Assembly (NCBI GenBank): GCA_963693285.1
Contig: OY848920.1
Span: forward strand, 436,501-500,500
From: Xestospongia muta
Lineage: Eukaryota; Porifera; Demospongiae; Haplosclerida; Petrosiidae
Length of the DNA: 64,000 nt
Reading direction: 5' to 3'
Part shown: piece after piece, positions 1 through 13,103 of the stretch
Layout of the letters: each line of letters starts with the position of its first letter
Numbering within the stretch: position 1 is the first letter of the stretch
Translations under genes and position numbers: made by a program
The notes under the pieces: generated by a model
What the model was told of the DNA's origin: nothing
What the model saw: the letters and a program-made list of their open reading frames with translations, nothing else
Database searches by the model: none

Positions 1-1400
1 GAGTGTATCTTGTTCATCTTCAAGACCTTTAAAGAATTAAGATGATAGTCAGACAAGAATGACAGATGATCAAATAATACATTGACAGAAAATACTGTAT
101 ATCTTGTTATAGTTGCTAGCTATTAGGAATATCACTCATCGTTGAAATATATTTTCCATCTCATCATCTACTACTAGCATTCCTAAGATAGTTTTGGACC
201 ATGTGTTAATGTACTGTGTTTATTTTATTCTATTATTGTATGTGACTTTTAAAGCTGTCAAATTATTCATAAGAACTGACCATTAATATATATGGTAACT
301 AATGAATTTACTTATTCATATTGCAAACGCTGTGTTACAGTACCACATATTGAAAATCTCAAGTCTTTGGTATTAATAAAAAACAGTAGTTAAGAATCAT
401 TATCACAAATTCACAATAATGTTAAGATGACTGTTTGTATTATTAAATTACAAGGTGGTGGTATTAGAAAGCATACATTCACAGTATTTATTAATCATTT
501 CAGAATTAAGTGCAATTCTTTCATTTGTTTATATTTAATGACTCACTCTCTTTTCCCTTTAGAATATTTGTCAACTTGTCTAACTGTGAAAATGTTGTTT
601 TGTTCATTCTTTTAATTGTTGTTAACTCAGTCTCTATATATAACAGAGAATAAGACAATACACAACATGTCTTGTTAAGAACTCATCTTTACCTTCTGAC
701 ATCTCTAGTGTCTCCTGTGTATCTGGTTCCTCAATTTGTTGATTACTCTCCTTCAGTTGTAAAGTCAGTGATGTGTTTTCTGTTTGTAGTTTCTCTTTGT
801 CTGACAGTAACTCCACTAAAATAAAAAAAAATTCACAATAGTAAACCTAGATGTCTTACCTTCCCTTCTCTTCAATTGTTCTATCTGTAAAATCATTGCT
901 CTGTTCATTTTAGCACTTGCTCCGAATGATTGTTTGTTTTCAGTCTCTATATACAAGAGAGAACAAGACAGTATACAACATGTATTATTGAGCTCACCTT
1001 TACTTGCTTTTACACTAGACATTTCTGGTATATTCATTTTGAGTGCATCCTGCTCTTCAAATCCTTTAAAGAATTTAAATGATAGGCAGACAATAGTGAC
1101 AGATGGTCAAATAATGTATTGACAATACTGTATATCTAGCTATAGTTGCTAGTTGTTTATAATATATCACTTGTCATTGAAATACATTTTCCATCTCATT
1201 TCTGAGACTAGGCAATCCTAAGATAGTTTTGGACCATGTGTTCATAAGAACTGACCATTAATAGATATGACAACTAATGAATTTATTTATTCATATTGCA
1301 AACACTGTGTTACAGTACCACATGTTAAAAAATCTCAAATTTTCAATATTGTAACTGGTAAAGCTTTTAATGAAGGAAATTTCTTTATCATGTTGTTCAT
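1..1400. repeat. Diverged direct duplication in the 3' exons of the Death-domain gene
   Basis: Positions 1-220 align with 1041-1250, and 245-360 with 1240-1340. The duplicated block includes the exon ending at 26 and the exon ending at 1063, which begin with related residues (LEDEQDTL versus FEEQDALK). This is older than the 829-bp array, since indels and substitutions are common. Confidence 0.7.
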
Positions 1401-4400
1401 ATTTATAAATTTGTGAATTATTTGAGCTTTATGAACATAACTGAACATGAGAGATTTGTAAAGCAATTATTTTCCTTGTTTTTAACAATGATCTGAAATC
1501 ATCGATCTTCAAATTGTTTTTGCTCTAAATATTTCTTCATAATAATCAATTCCTCATCAGTATATATGGCAACTAATCAAGTACTTATTCTTATCACTAT
1601 ATGACTGATCAAAATTTCAAGCAATTCATAGGGCTTTTTAATGTAAATTCTTTGGTATTAATAAAAATTCTGTAATTTGATTGAAATATAGTCATCATTT
1701 ATTTATTTCCTTCTCTGTCAAATGCAATAGCAATTCTTTAATTTATGTTTTACCTCTACAAAATGTAAGTTGTACAATGTGTTAATCCATATCTTATTAT
1801 CAAAACCATATTAAAACCATATTCTTAGCTTGTGGAACCATTCCTACAAGTTAATTTATTTGCTTTTAATGAATATTTTATATACTTGTTAATGGTTTCT
1901 GAGACTTTTGTATAAATGCTAAATTTAGTAACAATGTCATATAATGAGAAGTAACAATTATCTACTAATATCAGTTACCTTTCAAGCTTTGCTTTAACTC
2001 CTCAATCTGTTTGTCTCTCTCTCTTAGCTGTAATCTCAATGTTGTTATTATTTCTTGTAGTGTCTCTAACTCTCCTTGCCTCTCATCAGACACTGACAAT
2101 AACTCCTTCTCACTAGCTATATACAAAAGACATATAACAAGGAATTTAATGTAAAAAGGCCAACTCTATAAATTGTTTATTATAACAACTAGACTATGTA
2201 CTTTGCAAAAATTTATAGTTGAGATGAGTTTCTTACCTAACTGAGGTTTAGGAAATAATAAATGAGACGTTCTAACATTTTTATCATTGAATTTCTTACT
2301 GAATGTCCTTATATTCATAGTAGCAAAAGTTTCTCCTATTTTGTGGAGAGCATCAACTAATGAGTCCCAAGTGGAACCTCCACTCTCAGTGACTTTGTCA
2401 GCTTTATTTAACCACAGAGCTAAACACTCTTGAAGACAGCTCTCTGGATCATCTTTATACTCGACTCTAATATGTGACAGAGTAGGTTGTAATAGACCAA
2501 GTTGTAGACCAAGAGGAGACCAGCGATGGCTTGGGAACTTGCTTATCTTCATAGCATAAATGACATCTTTCAAATCAGAAATGCCTAAAATGTGTACAAT
2601 TAAAAATGGAAGGTTCAAACTTGACACAATTATCATTAAGGACAAACAGATAATATATACATGAACACATCATGTAATGTGGTATAAAAGAAAGCAGTAA
2701 ATGTCTTATAAGGAGATAGTATTAGACTTTAGGCCAATCAAATTTCATTTCTAGTTATCATTGCCACTCTCTATCTGAGATCTCCTACCTCAGTTGTCAT
2801 TATTAAGGTCATTATGAACAAGTTATTCTCCAACAGCTATATTTTATTATAACTAGTCTAAACTAATTACTGTAATAAATGATGTTCGTAAACTAATTTA
2901 GAACTGATATAATAAAGACATACAATCTATGTTGACATAATATAAATAAATTACTAAACATTTCACTAAAGGAGAGGACATATTTAAGTAAAACTCCCAC
3001 ATTCTATAAATGGTCCATTGTATGAAATACCTTACAAACATTTATAGCTGAAATGAGTTTCTTACCTAACTGAGGTTTAGGAAATAATAAATGAGATGTT
3101 CTAACATCTTCATCATTGAATTTCTTACTGAATGCCCTTATTGTTTCAGCAGCAAAATCTTCTCCTATTTTGTGGAGAGCATCAGCTAATGAGTCCCAAG
3201 TGGAACCTCCACTCTCAGTGACTTCGTCAGCTTTATTTAACCACAGAGTTAAACACTCTTGAAGACAGCTCTCTGGATCATCTTTATACTCGACTCTAAT
3301 ATGTGACAGAGTAGGTTGTAATAGACCAAGTTGTAGACCAATAGGAGACCAGCGATGGTTTGGGAACTTGCTTATCTTCATAGCATAAATGACATCTTTC
3401 AAATCAGAAATGTCTAAAATGTGTACAATTAAAAATGGAAGGTTCAAACTTGACACAATTATCATTAAGGACAAACAGATAATATATACACGAACACATC
3501 ATGTAATGTGGTATAAAAGAAAGCAGTAAATGTCTTATAAGGAGATAGTATTAGACTTTAGGCCAATCAAATTTCATTTCTAGTTATCATTGCCACTCTC
3601 TATCTGAGATCTCCTACCTCAGTTGTCATTATTAAGGTCATTATGAACAAGTTATTCTCCAACAGCTATATTTTATTATAACTAGTCTAAACTAATTACT
3701 GTAATAAATGATGTTTGTAAACTAATTTAGAACTGATATAATAAAGACATACAATCTATGTTGACATAATATAAATAAATTACTAAACATTTCACTGAAG
3801 GAGAGGACATATTTAAGTAAAACTCCCACATTCTATAAATGGTCCATTGTATGAAATACCTTACAAACATTTATAGCTGAAATGAGTTTCTTACCTAACT
3901 GACGTTGAAGAAATAATAAATGAGACGTTCTAACATCTTCATCATTGAATTTCTTACTGAATGCCCTTATTGTTTCAGCAGCAAAATCTTCTCCTATTTT
4001 GTGGAGAGCATCAGCTAATGAGTCCCAAGTGGAACCTCCACTCTCAGTGACTTCGTCAGCTTTATTTAACCACAGAGTTAAACATTCTCGAAGACAGCTC
4101 TCTGGATCATCTTTATACTCGACTCTAATATGTGACAGAGTAGGTTGTAATAGACCAAGTTGTAGACCAAGAGGAGACCAGCGATGATCTGGGAACTTGC
4201 TTTGCTTCATAGCATAAATGACATCTTTCAAATCAGAAATGTCTAAAATGTGTACAATTAAAAATGGAAGGTTCAAACTTGACACAATTATCATTAAGGA
4301 CAAACAGATAATATATACATGAACACATCATGTAATGTGGTATAAAAGAAAGCAGTAAATGTCTTATAAGGAGATAGTATTAGACTTAGGGCCAATCAAA

Positions 4401-7115
4401 TTTCATTTCTAGTTATCATTGCCACTCTCTATCTGAGATCTCCTACCTCAGTTGTCATTATTAAGGTCATTATGAACAAGTTATTCTCCAACAGCTATAT
4501 TTTATTATAACTAGTCTAAACTAATTACTGTAATAAATGATGTTTGTAAACTAATTTAGAACTGATATAATAAAGACATACAATCTATGTTGACATAATA
4601 TAAATAAATTACTAAACATTTTACTAAAGGAGGGGACATATTTAAGTAAAACTCTCACATTCTATAAATAGTCCATTGTATGAAATACCTTACAAACATT
4701 TATAGTTGAGATGAGTTTCTTACCTAACTGAGGTTTAGGAAATAATAAATGAGACGTTCTAACATCTCCATCATTGAATTTCTTACTGAATGTCCTTATA
4801 TTCATAGTAGCAAAAGTTTCTCCTATTTTGTGGAGAGCATCAGATAATGAGTCCCAAGTAGAACCTCCACTCTCAGTGACTTTGTCAGCTTTATTTAACC
4901 ACAGAGTTAAACACTCTTGAAGACAGCTCTCTGGATCATCTTTATACTCGACTCTAATATGTGACAGAGTAGGCTGTAATAGACCAAGTTGTAGACCAAG
5001 AAGAGACCAGCGATGGTTTGGGAACTTGCTTTGCTTCATAGCATAAATGACATCTTTCAAATCAGAAATGCCTAAAATGTGTACAATTAAAAATGGAAGG
5101 TTCAAGCTTGACACATAATATGTAATATATAATAATATATACATGAACACATCATGTAATGTGGTATAAAAGAAAGCAGTAAATGTCTTATAAGGAGATA
5201 GTATTAGACTTTAGGCCAATCAAATTTCATTTCTAGTTATCATTGCCACTCTCTATCTGAGATCTCCTACCTCAGTTGTCATTATTAAGGTCATTATGAA
5301 CAAGTTATTCTCCAACAGCTATATTTTATTATAACTAGTCTAAACTAATTACTGTAATAAATGATGTTTGTAAACTAATTTAGAACTGATATAATAAAGA
5401 CATACAATCTATGTTGACATAATATAAATAAATTACTAAACATTTCACTGAAGGAGAGGACATATTTAAGTAAAACTCCCACATTCTATAAATGGTCCAT
5501 TGTATGAAATACCTTACAAACATTTATAGCTGAAATGAGTTTCTTACCTAACTGAGGTTTAGGAAATAATAAATGAGACGTTCTAACATTTTCATCATTG
5601 AATTTCTTACTGAATGCCCTTATTGTTTCAGCAGCAAAATCTTCTTCTATTTTGTGGAGAGCATCAGCTAATGAGTCCCAAGTGGAACCTCCACTCTCAG
5701 TGACTTCGTCAGCTTTATTTAACCACAGAGTTAAACACTCTTGAAGACAGCTCTCTGGATCATCTTTATACTTGACTCTAATATGTGACAGAGTAGGCTG
5801 TAATAGACCAAGTTGTAGACCAAGAGGAGACCAGTGATGGTTTGGGAACTTGCTTTGCTTCATAGCATAAATGACATCTTTCAAATCAGAAATGTCTAAA
5901 ATGTGTACAATTAAAAATGGAAGGTTCAAACTTGACACAATTATCATTAAGGACAAACAGATAATATATACATGAACACATCATGTAATGTGGTATAAAA
6001 GAAAGCAGTAAATGTCTTATAAGGAGATAGTATTAGACTTAGGGCCAATCAAATTTCATTTCTAGTTATCATTGCCACTCTCTATCTGAGATCTCCTACC
6101 TCAGTTGTCATTATTAAGGTCATTATGAACAAGTTATTCTCCAACAGCTATATTTTATTATAACTAGTCTAAACTAATTACTGTAATAAATGATGTTTGT
6201 AAACTAATTTAGAACTGATATAATAAAGACATACAATCTATGTTGACATAATATAAATAAATTACTAAACATTTTACTAAAGGAGGGGACATATTTAAGT
6301 AAAACTCTCACATTCTATAAATAGTCCATTGTATGAAATACCTTACAAACATTTATTGCTGAAATGAGTTTCTTACCTAACTGAGGTTTAGGAAATAATA
6401 AATGAGACGTTCTAACATTTTCATCATTGAATTTCTTACTGAATGCCCTTATTGTTTCAGCAGCAAAATCTTCTCCTATTTTGTGGAGAGCATCAGCTAA
6501 TGAGTCCCAAGTGGAACCTCCACTCTCAGTGACTTCGTCAGCTTTATTTAACCACAGAGTTAAACACTCTCGAAGACAGCTCTCTGGATCATCTTTATAC
6601 TCGACTCTAATATGTGACAGAGTAGGCTGTAATAGACCAAGTTGTAGACCAAGAGGAGACCAGCGATGATCTGGGAACTTGCTTTGCTTCATAGCGTAAA
6701 TGACATCTTTCAAATCAGAAATGTCTAAAATGTGTACAATTAAAAATGGAAGGTTCAAACTTGACACAATTATCATTAAGGACAAACAGATAATATATAC
6801 ATGAACACATCATGTAATGTGGTATAAAAGAAAGCAGTAAATGTCTTATAAGGAGATAGTATTAGACTTAGAGTGGGACAAGATAGTAAATAATATCATA
6901 AGTAAGTATGTGCGCATGCAATATCTTCCTTAGCTCTACTAACTAGTCTAGGTTCAGAGAAAGTTATATTAATGTTTAATATGAAGACCGAACTTTATCA
7001 TCCTTTTTAGTTTTATATTGTCAGTGACAGTAAACGAATTAATTATGACAAACACTATTATAGTAGTCCTTAAAATAATGATCTTACCTGGTTGTCTGTT
7101 TTCTTTTAAAGCCAT
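1..7115 (-). CDS. Six-fold Death-domain, coiled-coil protein (3' end outside window)
   Basis: Exons on the minus strand in order: 7088-7115 (ATG at 7115, reading MALKENRQP), six Death-domain exons 6377-6724, 5548-5895, 4724-5071, 3895-4242, 3066-3413 and 2237-2584, coiled-coil exon 1979-2116, then 998-1063, 860-946, 693-815 and 1-26, which runs off the edge. Every internal exon is phase 1-1 and divisible by three. The six Death exons are exactly 348 bp (116 codons) and show the Death fold pattern: W..LGLQLGL, CL.E.L.LWL, G.TWDSL..ALHKIG. The tail is rich in E, K, Q and L (LRERDKQIEELKQSLK). Death domains form signalling assemblies in apoptosis and innate immunity; no catalytic domain is visible. 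No signal peptide or membrane segment is seen. The partners are unknown. The start is chosen because its 28-nt exon gives the phase all Death exons need. Confidence 0.8.
2205..6869 (-). repeat. Tandem array of a Death-domain exon plus its intron, 829-bp unit, about 5.6 copies
   Basis: Exon low ends fall at 2237, 3066, 3895, 4724, 5548 and 6377, giving spacings of 829, 829, 829, 824 and 829. Introns are as similar as exons. The array stops at about 6869, where the common intron sequence breaks into unique sequence. Exons 1 and 4 (from the left) share one variant (GETFATMNIRTF); 2, 3, 5 and 6 share another (GEDFAAETIRAF). Confidence 0.95.
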
Positions 7116-7292
7116 TTTCGAACAGACGTTGACACACCCAAAATGTGGGAGAGGTCAAGCATATTAATAATATTCACCATGATTAAAAAAGTAAAGTGAA
7201 TTTTTAATTATCTTGTTTAAGTAGACAAAAATTTAATATAATGTTCAAATGAGAGGAATTAATAGAGATTATACTTGTATTAATTAACCAAT
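7116..7292. other. 5' flank of the Death-domain gene
   Basis: A short AT-rich stretch between the first coding exon and the decayed BCAS2 copy. It should hold the promoter of the minus-strand gene. No specific motif is recognised. Confidence 0.4.
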
Positions 7293-8278
7293 GATGATCT
7301 ATTATGAGTCAACCTGATCAATGCTCCTATAATAACACATTAATATTAATTAATATTGTAATAAATAATTGTAACTTTCTTTAGTTTGTGATCTAAGGTA
7401 GTCAATTTCTTTTTGTAATTTGAGACATTCTTTTTCAATTTCAAAATTTTTATAAACTAAAGTAGTTCAACTAAATAAAAGAAAATAGATTACATTATAA
7501 TAATGATCACTCTATAAGTTTGTATCTATCCATTCTTACTGGTTATTCAAGTCCGATAGTTGTGTTCCTACATTGGTCTGTTCCATTTTTCGTTGCCAAT
7601 TCACTTCTTGTACATGATTCCTATTAGATAATTAATGATGACATCATTGTGACATCACTTACTTTAATGATCGTAATACTTTTGTTTCCCTATCTACCAT
7701 ATGGGAAAGAGCCCTAATTAAATGGGAGTGGCAATGGGTGTGGTTGGTATATAGTCCACCCACTTACTCATTATGTAATTTCCATTCATTGCTTCCATAT
7801 TGAGATAACAATTCCAAATTAATAATCCTATAGTCAGATGACAGCCCATGTAAGTCACATGACATAGACCACACCCACCTTCCATTTTGATGTTCCAATT
7901 GAGCATAAGAATTATTCACACAATCTTGCCACGCCCCCACATCATTCTTCTGAGCGGCACCAGGTTGAGGTAACTCATACCTATAAGCAAACAGACAATG
8001 GGTACATCCCTCAGAGGTGAGGTAGTACCTCTTCATACTGAGTGTTTCCATCTGTTGCCGTGACGACAGACGTTCCATTTCTATTTTTAGTAATGGTGAC
8101 TCAAACGAGTCTTGAGGCATTGGTAAATATTCTAAATAGTTCTTTGTGGGACAATATCACTTGGTCTCCTCTTCTATTAGTTGTAAGGCCTATGGATCAC
8201 GTGATAGAAGGTACATGTCATATGATTGTCATATGACAGTACCGCATCTCTAAGATTGGGATCATCATATTCTTGATC
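7293..8278 (-). pseudogene. Decayed, 5'-truncated duplicate of BCAS2, introns retained
   Basis: Collinear with the intact BCAS2 gene at 13763-14838, about 6.4 kb away, including introns, so it arose by DNA duplication and not by retroposition. Breaks seen: a TGA replaces an Arg codon in the exon-2 equivalent (8157-8159); a TGA replaces the Trp codon at the start of the last exon (7467-7469); the normal stop is lost at the 3' end. Exon 1 keeps only its last part and breaks at about 8278, where unrelated sequence resembling the right end of a short inverted-repeat element begins. Several changes look like CpG decay (CGA to TGA). No product is expected. Confidence 0.9.
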
Positions 8279-8385
8279 AAACATACTTTCTGCATTATGG
8301 GTACATTCGTGTCTGCATATTCATCACATAGTTATGGTGTGAGCCCCCCCAAAATACAAGTGCCTCATCCGCCTATGGTATGCTA
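8279..8385. mobile_element. Right-end fragment of the CATAGGCGG inverted-repeat element
   Basis: This stretch matches 60127-60233, the right end of the complete element at 59787-60233, including the C-tract and the terminal CCGCCTATG. The left part is missing; the fragment starts exactly where the BCAS2 duplicate stops, so insertion or deletion here may have removed the rest of exon 1. Confidence 0.75.
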
Positions 8386-8603
8386 AATAATATTGATGAT
8401 TTTATTAATGAGGAATACACTTTCATAGAAATATAGTCCTTTTATAAACAAGAAATAATTATTTTTATTATAATAAATAAGATCACCACAGTTTGTACCA
8501 GTGTCTTAACACATTCAGTGGTAGTGTCATAAACTTATTATTCATGGTCAAGATATTGAAGATCATAAAGCATCCATAAAAGTTAGATGATATATAGAGG
8601 AAT

Positions 8604-8690
8604 CCTGATCATCAGAGGAATGTTTTGATTGATCTTTTAGCTCAGATTTTGGAGACCCTGTACATTAAGTCACTTAAGACATTTTGCATA
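8604..8690 (-). pseudogene. Relic copy of an acidic linker exon
   Basis: Strongly similar to exon 10249-10329 of the neighbouring death-fold gene and its 5' splice region (shared stretches around GATCATCAGAGGAATG and TTTTGGAGACCCT). It lies downstream of that gene's stop codon. No usable donor is seen at the expected place. The rest of 8386-8770 holds nothing else recognisable. Confidence 0.7.
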
Positions 8691-8770
8691 ATTTATAATT
8701 TAATTTTAAGGAAGTGTCAACAAGAATTAAAAACTAAAATAATTATTGAAAGGAGAAAGATTAACAAAAA

Positions 8771-11700
8771 TTATAAGAACTTAAGTTTATCTTTAATAAA
8801 CTGATAACTATTAAAGTTTATACAACTCTCCTCGTGTTGTTTGGATATAGTCAGTGTCTGTAGTGTGCTGCTTTTAGCAAGTGCAGTGCAAATGGTCTTG
8901 ATATCATCATCTATCAATGAAGTATCGTTAAGATCGAGTTGTGTCAGTGATGTAGTCATATTTATTAGGCCCATTATTGTACTGGTACTAACTGAAGAGA
9001 TCTGATGATTATCGCTGATATTCAACCAAGTTAGTGTTTGGTTTTTAGTGAGTCCTTCACAGATATATTGGACACCATTATCAGTGATGTTACAATGGGA
9101 GAGAGCGAGCTCCTTTAGTGCCTTATTGACAGTTAACATTCGAGACAGGTGAGTCATAGTCGTATCTTCATCTGTGATAGGAACATTCCACAACACTAAT
9201 CTCTCAAGTGTATTGTTAATAGAAAGAGCATCAATCATTTGTTTGATATCACCAGTAAGTAGAGATGCCTCAAGCTCCAATCTTTTCGTTATCTTATTGG
9301 TTTTAAGCATCTCTGACAATGTTGACACACATTCGCTATCCAGTGGAGTATCCCATATATCGAGTGTCCTCACTTTACACTCATTAAGATTACTAATTAT
9401 CACTAAAGCGCATTCAGAAGATGATTTTTATAAATTGATCCACCATCCCTCTCCTACTTGCTGCTCTTTAATCATTCTACTTACAACATCTTCACATTGT
9501 TCCAGTGTTGGTGAATAGAGTTTAACAATATTGTTATTATACCACACAACTCTTCGTCCAGCATCTCCTGTTATGAAACACATATAGTAATATATATTAT
9601 AACATATTATAATACAGACATATATAGAACTTATGAAGACGTTACAATTTACAACAGTTATTAAATGTAGAAGTACTGACAGTGCACACTGATGCCATTA
9701 TTGTAATATTCATAATGGAGGCTAATTATATTCATTGGTGCTGTGTGCATTAGCAATTTTAAGTAATTATTTGCATTCAATTGTTGCATACAACAATAGA
9801 ATAAGACAACGTGAGCAATACTTCTAGAAATATAGTTAATAAATGACCCAAAACAGTTGTAGGACTACATGAGCCAGGTAATAAAATTATTAACAGATAA
9901 TATATATATATGTAATGAAAAAAAAAGAATTAAAAAGTCTAAAATTCTATTACAAACTTACTTGAATCATGATCTGATTCTTTATCATCTGCTGACTCAG
10001 CTATTAATGGCTCTGGTATTTGAGTAGAATCTATGAAATGGGAAGACTTTTCACAGACTTCAACTTTTTGCACATGTTTTGCCTATTTCCTAACTATATG
10101 GCATTTTAATTAATATTCTAACACAAAGTTTATATCGATTAAATAAATAAAAGGAGTGGAAATTACTCCACTATTTTCTAGAAGATAATAAAAATCCAAC
10201 CAACATGAGTCCAAATCCAACATTCACACAAAATATTTTCTAACATACCTCTGTCTGTCTCTTCATGATCTGACTCCTGATCATCAGAGGAATGTTTTAA
10301 CTGATCTTTTAGTTCAGGTTTTGGAGACCCTATACATTAATTCACTTAAGACATTTTACATAATTTATTACCTTTAGTTTCACTAGTAATCTCTTCCTGG
10401 CTAAATGTTGTGTGGGGTTCTTCAAGTCCTTGATCAGATAATGTTTTACGAGCCTTTGGTATGAATGCTAGATCTAGTAACAATGACAATTATTATACAA
10501 TTATCTGCTAATATCAGTTACCTTTCAAACTTTGTTTTAGCTCCTCAATCTGTTTGTCTCTGTCTCTTAATTGTAAAGTCAATGACGTTATTATTTCTTG
10601 TTGTGTTTCTATCTCTCTTTGTCTCTTGGCAGAAATGATCAGTAAATCTTTCTCAGTAGCTGTGAAAAATTTACAAATAAGGTTTTAATTTTTTATATTT
10701 GTATATAATATACCTGCATTTAGTTTGACAATAGACTCTTTTTCCATTATCATCTTTTTACTGATGGTCTGTTGTAGTTCCAGTCTACTTTTCAACTCCT
10801 TTGTGTTCTCATCTACAATAGCTCTAACCTCCTAAATTATAATGCATATAGTAACTGTTGTCTAATAGTACTCTTTAACTACCTCATCTCTCTGATCTTT
10901 ATCATAAATGGTACAATAACCAATTATGAGTTTCACCAAACCTTTCTCCTTCATTAATTCAAGAGTCTCCTGAGCTTTGGCACTAAGTACAGTAGCAAGA
11001 TAGAATGGAAAAAAACAGGTGACAACAATGGACTGGCCCTCTCTTATATAACGGATCTCCACATTTTCCTCGACTGATTCAGCAAGAACTTCCTTAACAT
11101 CTGCCACTGTATACCCTTTAGGATCCCAGTTCAAGACGTAGACAGCTGTCTCACATCGCAAAAGAGTAGGTGTTTTTGTTACTTTAAAATCTTCATTTAG
11201 ACAAAGAGAAGCTTTCGTTTTTTTACAAAATGACTGAACAGCCTCTTTGTATGTTTGTATATATGCCTCAGCTTCTTTGATGTCAAATCGTTCCACAATA
11301 GCTTCTAGACAACTGGTGTTGATCAGTGTGCAATGATCTTTCACAACATCTAATATCTCATCAATAGAATTAGCATGAGATATTTCAGGAGAGAGATGAG
11401 GGTAGCCATCTGCAATAAATCGTTTTAATTTCTCCAGAGGTGGGTTTTTTTCATTAATTGCATCTCGAATTTTACTAAAAGTTATGGCAAATTTCTTCCT
11501 AATAGGTCCAAACACAGCAGAATCTAACTTTCGAGGTATTATAACTTCTCTTGATGAATCATCAAATACTAAAAATACATAACTATTACTTTAAATTGAG
11601 TTATTAAATACGCTTACCTTCATTAGGTGAAATACTGATATCATGATCATCTGACACTGTTGACATAATAGTCATTGGATCACCTAATATATTTTAACTC

Positions 11701-12972
11701 AATTATTTATTGTCTGTCATTTGTAAACTACCTTCACTAAATCCACTACTTCTAGATTGTACCTCTGGAATGTCATTTTCTGGAAATAACTTTCCTATCA
11801 AATATCATTTAATTTAAGTGTCATGTTCAGTTTAAGATATACTCACCATAGTCTTTTAAGATGGCCTTGCCACATCTTACATTGTCAGTAAATCTTAACA
11901 ATACACTGGCAAACACTGCTAAGTTATGATAGTTGTATGTACAGCATGACGTACTGCTCTTAACAGAACAGATATTGCCTTTTCTTCAGAAGAGGATTGT
12001 GCAGTAGTTTTAATGGTAGACATTGTTGTCTTTGAAATAAATCCCTCTCCATGGAGTACCTGGGCCACACTCACAGGATATTGAAGAGACTGAGAAAGAG
12101 TGCTATAATGACAACGTAAAATGTCACTGGCCGCTCTACTCTTGTGTAAAAGATTTTCATCTACAAAATACATGAAAGTAAATATAGTTATGCTAATGAA
12201 TTATACATATACCATTTACATCAGACCATGGCTTCAAATGTTGTTTCTCTTTCTTTCTTTTCAATTCCTCTTGTGATACTTCTTCATTTCCTCTTCGTCG
12301 CTTTCGTGGATTGAACTCCATTGTGTCACTAGATTGCTAAAAAATTAACCATGAATGACATTTTATACAGTAAATGACATTATTGTTACAAACCTGATAG
12401 GTGATGTCCTCTGTTGCTCCCCAATGTTCTGATTCAGTAACTTCCATTGAGTTGTTGGTATAATCTTCATGACCTGGTTGATCATTATGACCTATTACTA
12501 TCAGCTGCTCATCTGGAAACTTTTGACCTAGACAGTGGACAAGAAAAAGAATATTATCATTATTTACTTCATTAAATACTTACAATATTCAATGTTAATT
12601 CTTTCAGATAGATGTTTTGTCTCCTCAAACTTGGACAGTACTGTAGCTAGCACTTTCAATTTCTTGTGATCAGAAGATATTGCTGTACATATAGCAGATA
12701 ACAAAGTTGTCTTCTTCTCATCTAATGATCCTTCCAATGTCTCCATCTTATCAAGTGTTGATTCACTGATACATCTCTCACTAAATAAGAACTGGGACAC
12801 TTTCACAGGATTGATCAGAGACTGTGACAGTGTATCAATATAGGACTGAAGAATAGCAGTTGCTTCAGGAGCTAAGGAATCTATTCCTGTTCATTATGAT
12901 GAAAATAAAACATTTCATTAAATATATCTGTACACTACGATACCCTCTATAAGCAAAGAGGATGGCCTCGCC

Positions 12973-13021
<49 letters not shown>

Positions 13022-13050
13022 TATTTATTTAATTATTTATATTTATTTAA

Positions 13051-13103
<53 letters not shown>

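Noticed and set aside
3945..4187. Plus-strand frames opposite the Death-domain exons (also 6427-6669)
   Set aside because: Antisense shadows of the repeated exon; identical because the exons are.
2237..6724. Six separate single-exon Death-domain genes
   Set aside because: None has its own ATG in the right place; each has acceptor and donor in phase 1, and one upstream ATG exon (7088-7115) fits them all.
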